From NCBI GenBank assembly GCA_029255685.2, contig CM055311.2, positions 2,838,269 through 2,902,268 of the forward strand: a DNA stretch of 64,000 bases, read 5' to 3'. A model generated the notes under the pieces. The model saw nothing but the letters and a program-made list of their open reading frames with translations, was not told the DNA's origin and searched no databases. Every line of letters starts with the position of its first letter. Position 1 is the first letter of the stretch. Below, one piece after another: positions 34,774-44,907 of this stretch. The translations under genes were made by a program, and so were the position numbers. The stretch comes from Silene conica. Lineage: Eukaryota > Streptophyta > Magnoliopsida > Caryophyllales > Caryophyllaceae.

Positions 34774-36377
34774 CTAGTTACCACCACCGTCGTCTCCGGT
34801 CTCTCCATGACCATCTCCATGCAAAAAATCATCCGGGTTCACGTGGTACTCGTTGGAGAACCCAGAAGTGGAAGCAGCTGCAAAGGTCTGAGGAGGCGCA
34901 TCAAATCTCCCACGCTCACTCACCGGGGGAAAAATCGGCCTAGAGTAGTAGTCCGCAGCAACATGTACATATCCGGTGAAATGAGGCTCGGAGGAGGGCA
35001 CATACTCAGCCTCGGGAGGAGTGTAGTAAGAAGGATGGTGCCCAGAACTGTGACGGTACCCCTGCTGAATGCCACGATCATAAGTGGAGAAGTTCCCCCA
35101 AGCCTGATCGTGGTACAAATAGTCTATCCTCGCATTGGTATCAGAGTGCCGTACGTCCTCAAGTGCACGCCTCCGAACGGTCTCCTCATGCCTTAGATCC
35201 ATGCGAGCCATGAAATCCACTATAGTCTGAGGAACATGGCTAGGAGGAGGAGCCGAACTAGAAGAGGCCCCCTGGAAAAAGCTAGAGCCGCCGAACGGTG
35301 GTATAGGAAGAGAAGGCTGCTGGAATGCAAGGCCACTGGTGGTGGGCCGACGCTGGTCTCGGGTGTTGACTCGGGTCGCAGGAGGGCCGGAAGAAGTACC
35401 CTCAGAAGGAGCCTCAATAGGGAGGAGATAGGAGGGTAGATCAGGCATCACCCTCATTCTCTCAGAGTTCGGTAAAGGGATGGAGTTTTTATCGACTCCA
35501 TCCACTCGAATCTGCCAATAGGACTTGTTGTCGCTGGGGTTCCATTTAATCCACCCCAATCCCTCCATAAGGTAGCGGCGGGAGAGTACATTCTCCCCTC
35601 CAATATAGTCGACCCTAAAGCTCCTCCGGCAAACAGCTGAAGCAATCAAAGTAATCATGCCCCCTACACAAATGGGTGTGGACAAACGGGGCTGGTGGCT
35701 AAAACGGGCTAGGTGAAGCACCATGTGGTGAGCTATGTTGATCTCAAATTTGGTAGGTTTGGTGATTAAAGCATAAGCTAGAATCTCAAGCTCGATAGTG
35801 GTGAAATTGTGTGGCTCGTCTCGGGAAAAGACGGTCCACCCCAAAAATCTCTGTAGAATCCTAATTGGAGCAAGATGCACCCTATTTGCCGGCTTCTTCT
35901 CCCCCCTTGAACTCACCAATCCAGTAATAGAAGTCCAAACCGACTCCAATACAACACTATCAGGGGCATGCAACGGTGCCGCACTATTCAGCCCGGAAAT
36001 TCCAGCGAAATCAGCAAGGGTCAAATGGTATCCCTTATTCATGAGTCGAAATTGCTCAAAAATTCCCATGTCAATCTTGGGGATGTCAACACCGCTTTGG
36101 TCTCATACAACTGACTCAAACCCACATCCCTGAACAAATCACCGGTGACACCATCCAAACCCAAGTCTCTCATAGAATTCCTATCAATAAACCGAGTTGG
36201 GTTGAGGGGACGTTGAGCAAAAGATAGGAAATTACCTTTTTGGGTATCGGAATCGAAAACAACCCCGGGAAAATCGGGGTCACCCGAAACAAATGGAGCA
36301 TCGGGGTTATCAACTCTTTCGCGCCCGGCCATGGGATCATTCCTAGATTTCGATCGCCTTTCGGTTCTTCCCGACAA
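34774..36377 (-). pseudogene. Athila extra ORF (ORF1/env-like position), copy 2, one frameshift
   Basis: The N-terminal frame begins near 36377; the first ATG is at 36332, MAGRERVDNPDAPF. It runs to about 36095, where the frame shifts. The main frame continues to 34774: FRLMNKGYHLTLADFAGISG, PANRVHLAPIRILQRFLGWT, TTIELEILAYALITKPTKFE, HMVLHLARFSHQPRLSTPIC. A Pro/Ser-rich segment, a helical stretch rich in Arg/Asp/Glu and a Gly/Asp-rich tail (HGDGHGETGDDGGGN) follow. Related in position and architecture to the copy 1 ORF but clearly divergent in sequence. No membrane segment seen. Confidence 0.75.
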
Positions 36378-37433
36378 GGTAAAGTTGAAGGATTTTGATG
36401 GAGGGTTGAAATGGGTTTGTGTTTGGGAGTGTTTTGGGAGAGTTTTTGTAGTGAGGGAAGGTAGAGAGGGAAGGGAAATCTGAAAAATGAGGGGAAATGA
36501 GTGGAAAAAATGAGTGATTTGAATATATAAGGTACGTTACAGCCGCGTCTCCAGCCGGTCAGGCCCCGTCCGCCGGTACGCCGGCTCACAGCCCCTTCCT
36601 CTATTCTTCAATTTCTCCGCGAAATGCTCCAAAATAGGGTTCCCAGCCGGCGGACCGGCTGGTAGCCTTATTCCCTTCTCCTTCCTACGCTTCTCTTCTT
36701 CTTGGTACATCTCTCAATCTGGGCTCCCAGCCAGCGGACCGGCTGTCGGCCGACCGGCTGGTACCCTCTTCCTTTGTGCTTTTTCTCTCTTCTTTCTTTC
36801 TTCCTTTTCTCTTCTTCTCTTCTCTCTTTCTTTAGATACGGGCTCCCAGCCGGCCGACCGGCTGGTAGCCTTTTCTTCAATTTCTACTTCGTTTCTTCCT
36901 CTTTCTTTTTCTTCTTCTTCTTTCTCTTGATCGGGCTCCCAGCCGGCGGACCGGCTGCCGGCCTACCGCCTGGTAGCTCTTTTCTTTCTCTTCGTTTTCT
37001 TCCTTCTCAAGTAGCATATGAGACTCTTAGCCGGGTGACCGGCTGCCGGTATGGCGCAGGCTGGGAGTACAAAATCTGAAATCTGCCCAAATAAACTATT
37101 AAAAACATAAATGTGCTCAGGTGCTCTCAGCCGGTAGGTGACCGTCGGCCGGTAGGCCGGCTGGGAGTGCCTGTACACAATTTCGAGAAATAATTTACTT
37201 GAACATAAAAGACGACTTTGCAAACACCCATTTTGCCTACTATCCACCGACTATACTCAAGAAATAACCACAAACAAGCAACCAACATATCCAAATTTCT
37301 CATGCAAGCTAAAAATTAAACTAAAAATCGAACTAACAATTAAACTAACATGCAAACTACAAGAAGGAAAAGAAACTAATACTTACAAACGGTGGTTGTT
37401 AAGTGACTCCACCAAACCTTTCACGATCAATTT
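36378..37433. repeat. GC-rich palindromic array between protease and Athila ORF (copy 2)
   Basis: Seven units built on cagccggcggaccggctg lie at about 36550, 36643, 36726, 36845, 36938, 37027 and 37127, spaced 80-120 bp. They are separated by pyrimidine-rich tracts (cttctttctttcttcc). Similar units occur in both LTRs of the same element. Each unit can fold into a hairpin. No coding function is evident; chance frames here are not genes. Confidence 0.85.
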
Positions 37434-40400
37434 TCAATCTTTGTAGGTGGAAACCTCGTCCATGCTAGCCAAAGACCTAAGAAAACGGTCAAAGGCTTCG
37501 GCCGTAGCTTCCACCTTGCTTTCATGAGCAAGTCCCGCTCCACACATCTTCAACTTTTGACCCTTGACATCTTTTCCGGCAATGAGCTCCTCTAGGTCCC
37601 CTTTTTCAACCAAAGGGTCCTTGAAAGAACTAGCACAACTTGGTTTTTGTTGTTCTTCATCACGGCCTCTCTTTTCCGGAACAAATAACTTCCCGCTAGT
37701 AAAACTAGCATCCTCATTCTTCAAAGTCATACTTTTCATGATTCCCTTTTCATCAAACATCTTAGGGACATCATTCAACATCAAACTTGCAACCATGCCA
37801 ACATTCTTTCCCTTGTAACTTGTATCGGGAGCTTCCGGAAGTTGAAACTCCGCCACTTCCTTTCCCACTTCGAATGATAGTTTTCCTCTCTTGACATCAA
37901 TAGTCGCTCCTCCGGTGGCCAAGAATGGCCTACCGAGTATCACGAAAGAGTTGCTACCGACGGGGACATCTAAAATCAAGAAGTCGGTGGGGATGGATAG
38001 ATTTCCCACCTTGACAATAGCATCTTCAAGTACCCCTAGAGGAAGTTTTTCGGTACCACCCGCAAGAGTGATAGAAGTTGTAGCGGGAGACAAATTCTTG
38101 ATTTCCAATTTCTTTGCCATAGCTAGAGGCATGACACTCACGCTTGCTCCCAAGTCACATAAGGCATTCTCAATCTTCTTCCCTCCAACATAGCAATTTA
38201 TCGAAAAGCTACCCGGATCTCCGAGTTTGATGGGGAGGGTGCTTGGGACTTTCTTGGCGGACATGATTGCATTCACTTCTCTTTTCTTTTCTCGAGAGGG
38301 GATTGTTGCTTCCACCTCCTCTACAAGTTTCATCAATTCCTCACAACGAGGATCTCCTTTTGTAATTTTTCGGAAGAACTCACAAACTCTCCCCTCAATG
38401 AGCCTTTCTTCATGTTCGGACCCTTCTTCAACCACACTTTTTCCTTTCTCAATACTCACTTTCCTTTCATCTCTCTTCTTCCTTGGAAATTCTTTGACTT
38501 GTTCCATCACAAATAAGTCTTCATTCATCCCATCTTGGTCACTAGTCTCCGGAGAAACAACGGACACCATCACCATTGCTTCCTCCTCAATATCCCCTCC
38601 AAAAATCGTCATGAGTTGCTCAAGTGAAGATTTTTCTCCGCTACTAGTGGTTTCAAGCATTGGTTGCTCATCGGCATTTGTCATAATTGCATTAACCCCA
38701 TGATGGTTTGAAGCATCTCTCGAGCTTTGACCTTGAGCTAGAAAACCGCCTGGAGGCCTTTGAGGATTGGCTAAGGCTTGGGAAGCGACTCTAGCCTCCA
38801 TCTCTCTTATCTCCTTTTGGTTGGCATTCCGCAAGTTCATCATCTCTTGATTGTGGGTAATTTGCATATTCTTCACAAGCTTGAGTAATTCACCCACTTG
38901 ATTCTCACTCGATGATTCTTGATGAGGGGTGTTGGTAAGAGGCAAAGCAAACCCATAGTCATTTCTAGGGACTCCAACTTGAGAGTTCCCCTTTGGCATT
39001 TGGCTATTGAGGTTGGGATTTTGTTGAATGAAATTCGGGTCATTGAAACCTTGGTTGTGAAAGTTTTGGTTTGGATTTTGGTTGTTGTTGTGAAAGTTAT
39101 TTTGAAATGTTGGTTGGTTGAAGTTTTGGGTTTGATTTTGGTTTTGGTTTTGGTTTGGGTTTAAGTTGTTGTTGTTGAAGTTCGGGTTGTTGTTGTCGAA
39201 ATTTGGATTGAAATTTTGTGGGTTTTGGTTGTTTGGGAAATTGGGATTAAAGTTCGGGTCATTGAAACTTTGTTGAAAGCCTTGATTGGCTTCATTGGAT
39301 TGGTTACCTTGGTAGAAATTGTTGTTGTTGAAATTGTTCCTCGGGTTGTAGTTTCCACCCCTTGGTTGAAAACCGGGTGGATTTTGCACTTGAGGTTGTT
39401 GGATTTGATGAGGATTCAACACATTGGTGCTTTTGTAACTCATGTAAGGACTCCCTCGAATCCCTTGATGATAGTAGTTTGAATTGGGGTTGAAAGTGTT
39501 TTGCCCTCTAGGATTATTGAATGCTTGGAAAGCATACAATTTTTCCTCACTTCCACTTCCCTCAATAGAGTTATTTGCACATACTTCAAATGTGTGCCCA
39601 TTTCCTCCACACAAATCACATGAGGCTACACTATTCACTTGATACATCCCCGGAACATTTCTCTTTGTCTCTTTGCTTGTGGAGCCCTTAGTCAATTCTT
39701 CCAACTTCTTGGTTAACATGTCCAACTTGGCATTGGTTTCCTCATTCGCCTTTGAGTTGGAAAGGTGCTCACTAGGGTACTTGCTACTCCTTCTCAAGAC
39801 ATCTCCCCGAGTACCATAATTTTCCTCCGAATCAACGATCTTTTTGATGAGCTTTGTTCCCGTCTCATGCGGCAAGTGGTCAAAGCTACCCCCCGCCGAT
39901 GCATTAACCATCTCTTTCGTCCGTGGGTGAAGAGTCTGAAAAAAGGTTTGGGTCGTGTACCAAGTGGTATCCCGTGGTGGGGACACTTAGCAAGCAAATC
40001 TTGGTATCTATCACAAGCTTCTCCCAAAGATTCTCCCTCGTCTTGCTGAAATTGAGTTATCTCATTCCGGAGCATCGCGGTCTTAGAGGACGGGTAGTAC
40101 TTGGCAAGGAAGGCCGTTGCCAAGTCGTCCCAAGTGGTGAAAGTGTTTGGAGCATGGACATTCAACCACCTATCCGCCTTGTCGGTTAAGGAATAGGGGA
40201 AGAGCATAAGCCTTAAGGTCTCCTCGGGCACTCCCGTTTTTTTAATCATTGCCACTTTACCCTTGAACTTTCTCAAGTGCCCATGAGCATCTTCATGAGA
40301 AGCTCCGCTAAAGGCGTTCTTCTAGATAGAGCTCATTTGCGAAGGGTGTATTTCGAAATTTTGAGGAACAAGAGTCCCAAAGTTGATTGGATTAGTGGTG

Positions 40401-40694
40401 TCATTGTGATTGGGCCGGTTATGATCACGAAGGGCGGCCATTGTATGAATTTGTGGGTTATTTGGAACGTGTGGTGATGGTGGTGGTGATTGATAAAACG
40501 GGTTATCAAAATTGTCGGATGTTGGGCTAGGATTGCTTTGATTGGGGCTTGGTGGTTCGGGTAAAGGGGTTGTTATGGCTAGTAGATGCTTGGGACGCAA
40601 TTCTTACCCTTGCTATGGTCTTCCTCCTCAAGGCCCGAAAAAGCCTCTCCGGTTCGGAAGTTGACAACAAAGAGTTAGATTCACCCCTAGGCAT
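37434..40694 (-). pseudogene. gag: Athila gag-protease polyprotein, copy 2, with frame lesions
   Basis: Starts at ATG 40694 (MPRGESNSLL ... ERLFRALRRKTIARVR). A frame change lies near 40550-40600. A TAG (40322-40324) sits in phase before KNAFSGASHEDAHGHLRKF, and a further frame change lies near 39970 inside the gag core (after AKCPHHGIP). From 39986 the frame is open for 850 codons: a zinc knuckle CDLCGGNGHTFEVC, a long Asn/Gln-rich low-complexity stretch (about codons 215-335, for example NPNQNQNQNQTQNFNQ), and the protease active site NALCDLGASVSVMPLAMAKK with VILGRPFLATGGATIDVKRG. It ends at 37434 (DEVSTYKD). RT does not follow. Confidence 0.85.
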
Positions 40695-40855
40695 AAAACT
40701 TAGCAAACAATTAGTCGTCCTAGTGCTTTTTAGGCACTAGGGTGAGCAATATAGCAACCACTCTACAATTAACTACCAAATCTTTGATCAAAACAAAATA
40801 AGCTCAACTAACTCAAGACTAAAACTAAAACTAAACTACACAACTTCTAGCACCA

Positions 40856-40873
40856 TCCCCGGCAACGGCGCCA
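40856..40873 (-). other. Primer binding site of Athila copy 2
   Basis: The minus strand reads TGGCGCCGTTGCCGGGGA, three bases inside the LTR, identical to the PBS of copy 1. Confidence 0.9.
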
Positions 40874-40876
40874 TTT

Positions 40877-42465
40877 TGATGCGCGAGATTTAGTCGTCGG
40901 TTCTCACGATCAAACACATTTATAAAACCCAAATTAGTAGTATAATAGGGTTGTCGAACACGAAGATGGTGGGGAAGTTATATAGCTACGTTCTAATTTA
41001 AGCAAGAGTCGGGGTAATAGGTTTGTGATTGATTAATGACTAAAGAACAACTAAAGCAAACTAGTTAAGATTGAATCGATGGAAGGGAAGACTAGGGTGT
41101 TGGGGGTAACTAGGATGGGTAGACGAAGATACTAGAAAGAAAACTAGAAGGTCTTAAACAAGTAGTCTCGGGTAGTCTCTTCTCTCGAGTCGACTAACCT
41201 AGGTCGGAATACCCTAGCTTTCGCTACAAATACCACAACCAACCATTAAACATGCTAAGACAAACCCCCAACCGTCGCTAAAGGCAAGTCACGCTAAAAT
41301 CAAAGCCCAACTTTCGTTGAGGCAAATCATCAAACACCTAGCATGCAACAAATGGAAAACTACTTTATCAAGAGCAACTAATCAACTTACTAGCATGAAT
41401 TTATCATCTAAACACCACCCAAGTTCACCCCTAACCCTAGTATGGGAACTACTCACACATGGTTGAAGTAAACATGGAAACAATAGATGAGGAAATGCTA
41501 AACATGTTGGATAATAATGAAAGTAAACAGATAAGCAAGGAAACTTGAAAAAAATGAAATAACTAAGTAAAGAGAGGAAAGATTATACCAATAGCAAAGG
41601 AAAAGGAAGTAACTTGAATAACAAGATGAAGAATTCTTTCAAAACCCTTCAAATTACAACCCAAAATAACCTCTACAAATGCCCAAGAAGATAACTAAAG
41701 AGATTACTAAAGAAGGATTAAACTAGGATCTAAGGAGGATTAAATATTTAAGAGAGTTTTTGTAGACTAAGTGTATGCTAATGAAACAGTAAAACCCTAG
41801 AAAATATGCTTAGAAATGCGTGCAAAGTAGTGTATCAAATAATAGACTAAGTGGGGGTTTATATAGTGCGCGAAATTCTGAAAAGCGACTCTCAGCCGGT
41901 CGACCGGCTGCCGGTCTGGGACCGGCTGAGAGTCCAAATATGGACTTCTGATTTTTTTCTTCTTTTCTTCGTTTTGACATTGATCTTCAGCCGACCGGTT
42001 GTCCACCGGCTGGGAGTCCTTTTTCAGTATTCTGCCCCAACATGCATTTTTCAACCATCTTCGAAAATGGCTAAGTATAGAATCATGATCCCCAGCCGGC
42101 CTACCGGCTGCCGGTTGGGAACCGGCTGGGAGACAAAATTTAGGGTCTGGAAATCTTCTTCATTTTTGTCAAAATCTCAAGTCATGGCTCCCAGCCGGCC
42201 TACCGGCCGCCGGTTGGGGACCGGCTGGGAGGGCCTGGCATGCCTCCTTCACAATTCTTTCACATTTCTTCATAATTCGCTCTAAATCCGGCTCGATTTC
42301 TCCCGTTTCTTCGCCCCCGCCGTAATACCTACAAAAAGTGGATCGAATAGGAATATACGAGGCAACGGACGTAAAAACAACCAAAGACACGCGAATCGAG
42401 GTCGAATCGTGACCGAAAATAAAAAAAAAATGTAAAGAAAATGATGACCAAAATGGAGCTCATCA
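40877..42465 (-). repeat. 5' LTR of Athila copy 2
   Basis: 1589 bp with the same ends as the left LTR. It lacks about 94 bp compared with the left LTR, exactly between two ccggt-containing repeat units (junction near 41995), and differs by a 12-bp indel in the next unit. Confidence 0.92.
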
Positions 42466-42552
42466 GTATGTGAAAAAGCACGTCCCTTTTTGTTTTGAGC
42501 TTTAAAGGAATGAAATGTAAATGACAGGTTGAACGAAATTGAAAAACATATG

Positions 42553-42797
42553 GGGAATTGGCGACTGAAATCAGTCGCCAATTTAGCAATTGATTTCCGT
42601 CGTCAAATTGAAGACGGATTTCCGTCGCCCAGCGGATAAGATATGTCGCCTTTGGATTCCCGCGGTTTTTTTTGTATAAGGTTTTTGGTCGCCAATTTGG
42701 CGACGGATTTCCGTCGCCCGCTTTTGTTTTTCTGTCGCCAAATTAGCGACTACCCTTGTTGTCACCCATTCAGTATTGTACAGTATCTCTTGTAGTG
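42553..42797 (-). repeat. Right terminal and subterminal repeats of the CACTA element
   Basis: Copies of ttggcgac, gtcgccaa, ccgtcgccc lie between 42556 and 42755, then gtacagtatctcttgtagtg to 42797. The motif family is the same as at the left end, in mirror orientation. Confidence 0.75.
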
Positions 42798-42808
42798 TGT
42801 GTCATAGT

Positions 42809-43857
42809 TAGACCTGTCAAAACCTAACCCGGCCCGAAAACCGACCGTAACCCGACCCGTAAGTAACCCGTAAATAACCCGGTTTTCTCAACCCGAACCC
42901 GAAAGATACCCTAACCCGTTTTAACCCTTAAACGACGGGTCAAAACCCGACCCGCAGCGGGTTGACCGTTGGGTCAAGATAATATATCATTTTTAAAATA
43001 TACAATGTCATATATGTATATATTGATGACTTATAAATTTTCGACGAAAAATATTTATACATATTTTGTATGTCACGTCATCACCTCAAACAGCATGCCA
43101 CGTCATCACCTCCAAGTGTGTGCCACACAGTCACTTTAACCGTAGTACGTCAAATTGCATTCCACGTCAGCACCCCATCACCTCGTACCCTTATGCCACG
43201 TCATCACATTGAAATGTGTGTCACGTCGTCACTTTTAGTGTAGTACATCAAATTACATTCCACGTTAGCACTGCCACCTCATTATTTCGATAGACCACAT
43301 GTCACGTCGTTACATCGAAATGTGTGCCACACTTTCACTTACACCTTATTCCCCATCATCATTTTCACTCATCACCTAGGACCACATGTCACATCATCAC
43401 CTCGAAGTTGATGTCATACCGTCACTTTCGTTGCAATACGTCCAACTTAACCGCACCTCGTTTTCCAACACTTCCACCTCATCACGTCTTATCACATGTC
43501 ACGTCATCATTGTTATCTTATTTGAGTCTCAATCGTACTTAGCGTGTTAATGAGGGTGATGATGATGATAACGATGGTGATGTTGGTGGTGATAGCGAAA
43601 ATGGTGACAATTAATTTGACTAAGACGAGCAAGATGAGAGAAATCGTATAAAATGTTAGAATTACGATATAAAAGAAGTTTTAAAAAATGCGAGGAAAAG
43701 ATGTTGACCGACCCGTATTTTTACCCGAACCCGACCCGGAACCCGTATAGACTTTACCCGTATTTTACCCGACCCGAAATACACACGACCCGTATTTTAC
43801 CCGAACCCGTATCTACCCGACCCGTAACCCGCCCGTTTAACCCGTTTGACAGGTCTA
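42809..43857. mobile_element. Non-autonomous hAT element
   Basis: Terminal inverted repeats TAGACCTGTCAAA (42809) and TTTGACAGGTCTA (to 43857), flanked by an 8-bp duplication gtcatagt (42801-42808, 43858-43865): the hAT hallmark. Both ends carry arrays of acccgacccg/cccgtaaccc. The interior (43073-43520) has repeated ccacgtcatcacctc-type units. No transposase ORF, 1049 bp. The left duplication directly abuts the TGT duplication of the CACTA element. A truncated relative is at 7927-8171. Confidence 0.9.
43073..43520. repeat. Minisatellite of cacgtcatcacc motifs inside the hAT element
   Basis: At least eight degenerate copies of gccacgtcatcacctc spaced 30-60 bp, each with an ACGT core. They could be binding sites for transposase or host bZIP factors, or simple repeat expansion. 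Confidence 0.65.
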
Positions 43858-43865
43858 GTCATAGT

Positions 43866-44135
43866 TATATGCACAATATAACCGTCGGTCGGGTTGGACA
43901 TGGTGTAGTTGAATTGACCATTCTTTAGACACTAATAAAAATTTATCTCAATTTGACTGTTTTCCTAACATGACCCGTTGAACCAACGACTTTGTGATTC
44001 TCCAAAATCAAGCTAAAGTAGCAACATCAAATCTCAATTTCATCTCACAGCTCCAAGTCAAAGGACTTCGTAGTTCGACCAAATAGGACAAACAAGTCCA
44101 AAAAAGGGTTCATGCAACAACAGATTAGAGAATCA
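43866..44135. other. Unassigned sequence between hAT and Tekay fragment
   Basis: No gene or repeat recognised. The homology to Tekay pol starts abruptly near 44136. Confidence 0.35.
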
Positions 44136-44907
44136 TCATTTGAGGCATTGTGTGGGAGGAAGTGCCGCAGTCCGGTATGCTGGGATGATCGAGCTGACGC
44201 TGTGGTTTTGGGTCCGGAAATGATTCAAGAAATGGTTGAGCAAGTCCAGGTAATTCGACAGAAAATGAGAGCTGCCCAGGACAGACAGAAGAGTTATGCA
44301 GATCTCAAGAGGAGTGACATTTCCTTTGAGGTAGGCGAGAAGGTATTGCTTAAGGTATCTCCTATGAAGGGTGTAATGAGGTTCGGAAAGCGAGGTAAAC
44401 TGAGTCAAAAGTTTATTGGACCATTTGAGATCTTGGACAGAGTTGGGGAGGTGGCATATCGATTAGCTTTGCCTCCAGCCCTATCTAAGATCCATAATGT
44501 GTTCCATGTTTCACAACTAAGGAAATATGTGAGTGACCCCACGCATGTGTTGAACCATGAAGAAATTGAGGTAGATGAACAACTTGCCTATGCGGAGGTT
44601 CCAAGGGAGATTTTGGATCGAAAGATTCGGAAGACTTGGAATGGAGAGACGGTATTGGTGAAGGTCTTGTGGACCAATCACAATACGGAGGAAGCTACTT
44701 GGGAGTCTGAGGCGTCCATGAAGGAGCGTTATCCGCAGCTTTTCGGTTAAGGTAAGTTACGAGGACGTAACTCTTTTTTTTAGTGGGGTAGAATGTAACA
44801 TTTCATGTTTTTGAGTAGTTTTAACATGCTTAGGGTGTGTCGTGCGAATGTGTTAACTTTATGAGTGGGTGAACTTCGGGACGAAACTCCTTTTTAGGGG
44901 GGAAGAC
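44136..44907 (+). pseudogene. pol: Truncated Tekay pol end (integrase C-terminus, chromodomain, PPT)
   Basis: Starts abruptly at [15 protein letters not shown] and matches 51783-52552 almost base for base. It contains the integrase C-terminal module ([33 protein letters not shown]) and the chromodomain ([20 protein letters not shown] ... ATWESE), ending at TAA 44748-44750. A polypurine tract (tttttaggggggaagac, 44891-44907) precedes the LTR at 44908. It is the 3' end of a second, mostly deleted Tekay copy sharing that LTR. Confidence 0.9.

Larger units (their letters stand above)
30162..42465 (-). mobile_element. Athila-type element lacking RT, RNase H and integrase (copy 2)
   Basis: LTRs at 30162-31834 and 40877-42465, duplication gtatg (30157-30161, 42466-42470) and an Athila PBS. 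On the minus strand it has gag, protease and the extra Athila ORF. Between the protease ORF end (37434) and the Athila ORF start (about 36377) there is only 1 kb of GC-rich repeat array, with no trace of RT, RNase H or integrase. LTR ends and duplication are intact, so it transposed as a unit, presumably using proteins from a complete relative. The LTRs differ mainly by indels inside a GC-rich repeat array. Confidence 0.9.
12926..42797. mobile_element. CACTA (EnSpm) transposon enlarged by nested retrotransposons
   Basis: The left end is CAATACAAGAGATATTGTAC (12926). The reverse complement of the right end is CACTACAAGAGATACTGTAC (right border 42797). Both are followed inward by repeated gtcgcca/ggcgac motifs, the subterminal repeats expected of CACTA elements. 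TGT flanks both ends (12923-12925, 42798-42800), the required 3-bp duplication. Removing the two Athila elements leaves about 5.8 kb, with no recognisable transposase, so it is probably non-autonomous. The left end has a C to A change at the third base. The pairing of ends 30 kb apart is inference, supported by matching ends, subterminal repeats and the duplication. Confidence 0.7.

Noticed and set aside
34807-36133. Plus-strand ORFs of 65-129 codons
   Set aside because: Antisense shadows of the Athila extra ORF of copy 2.
36550-37170. Regularly spaced GC-rich repeats resembling a CRISPR array
   Set aside because: Units are imperfect palindromes of varying length, spacers are low-complexity pyrimidine tracts, and the context is a plant retrotransposon.
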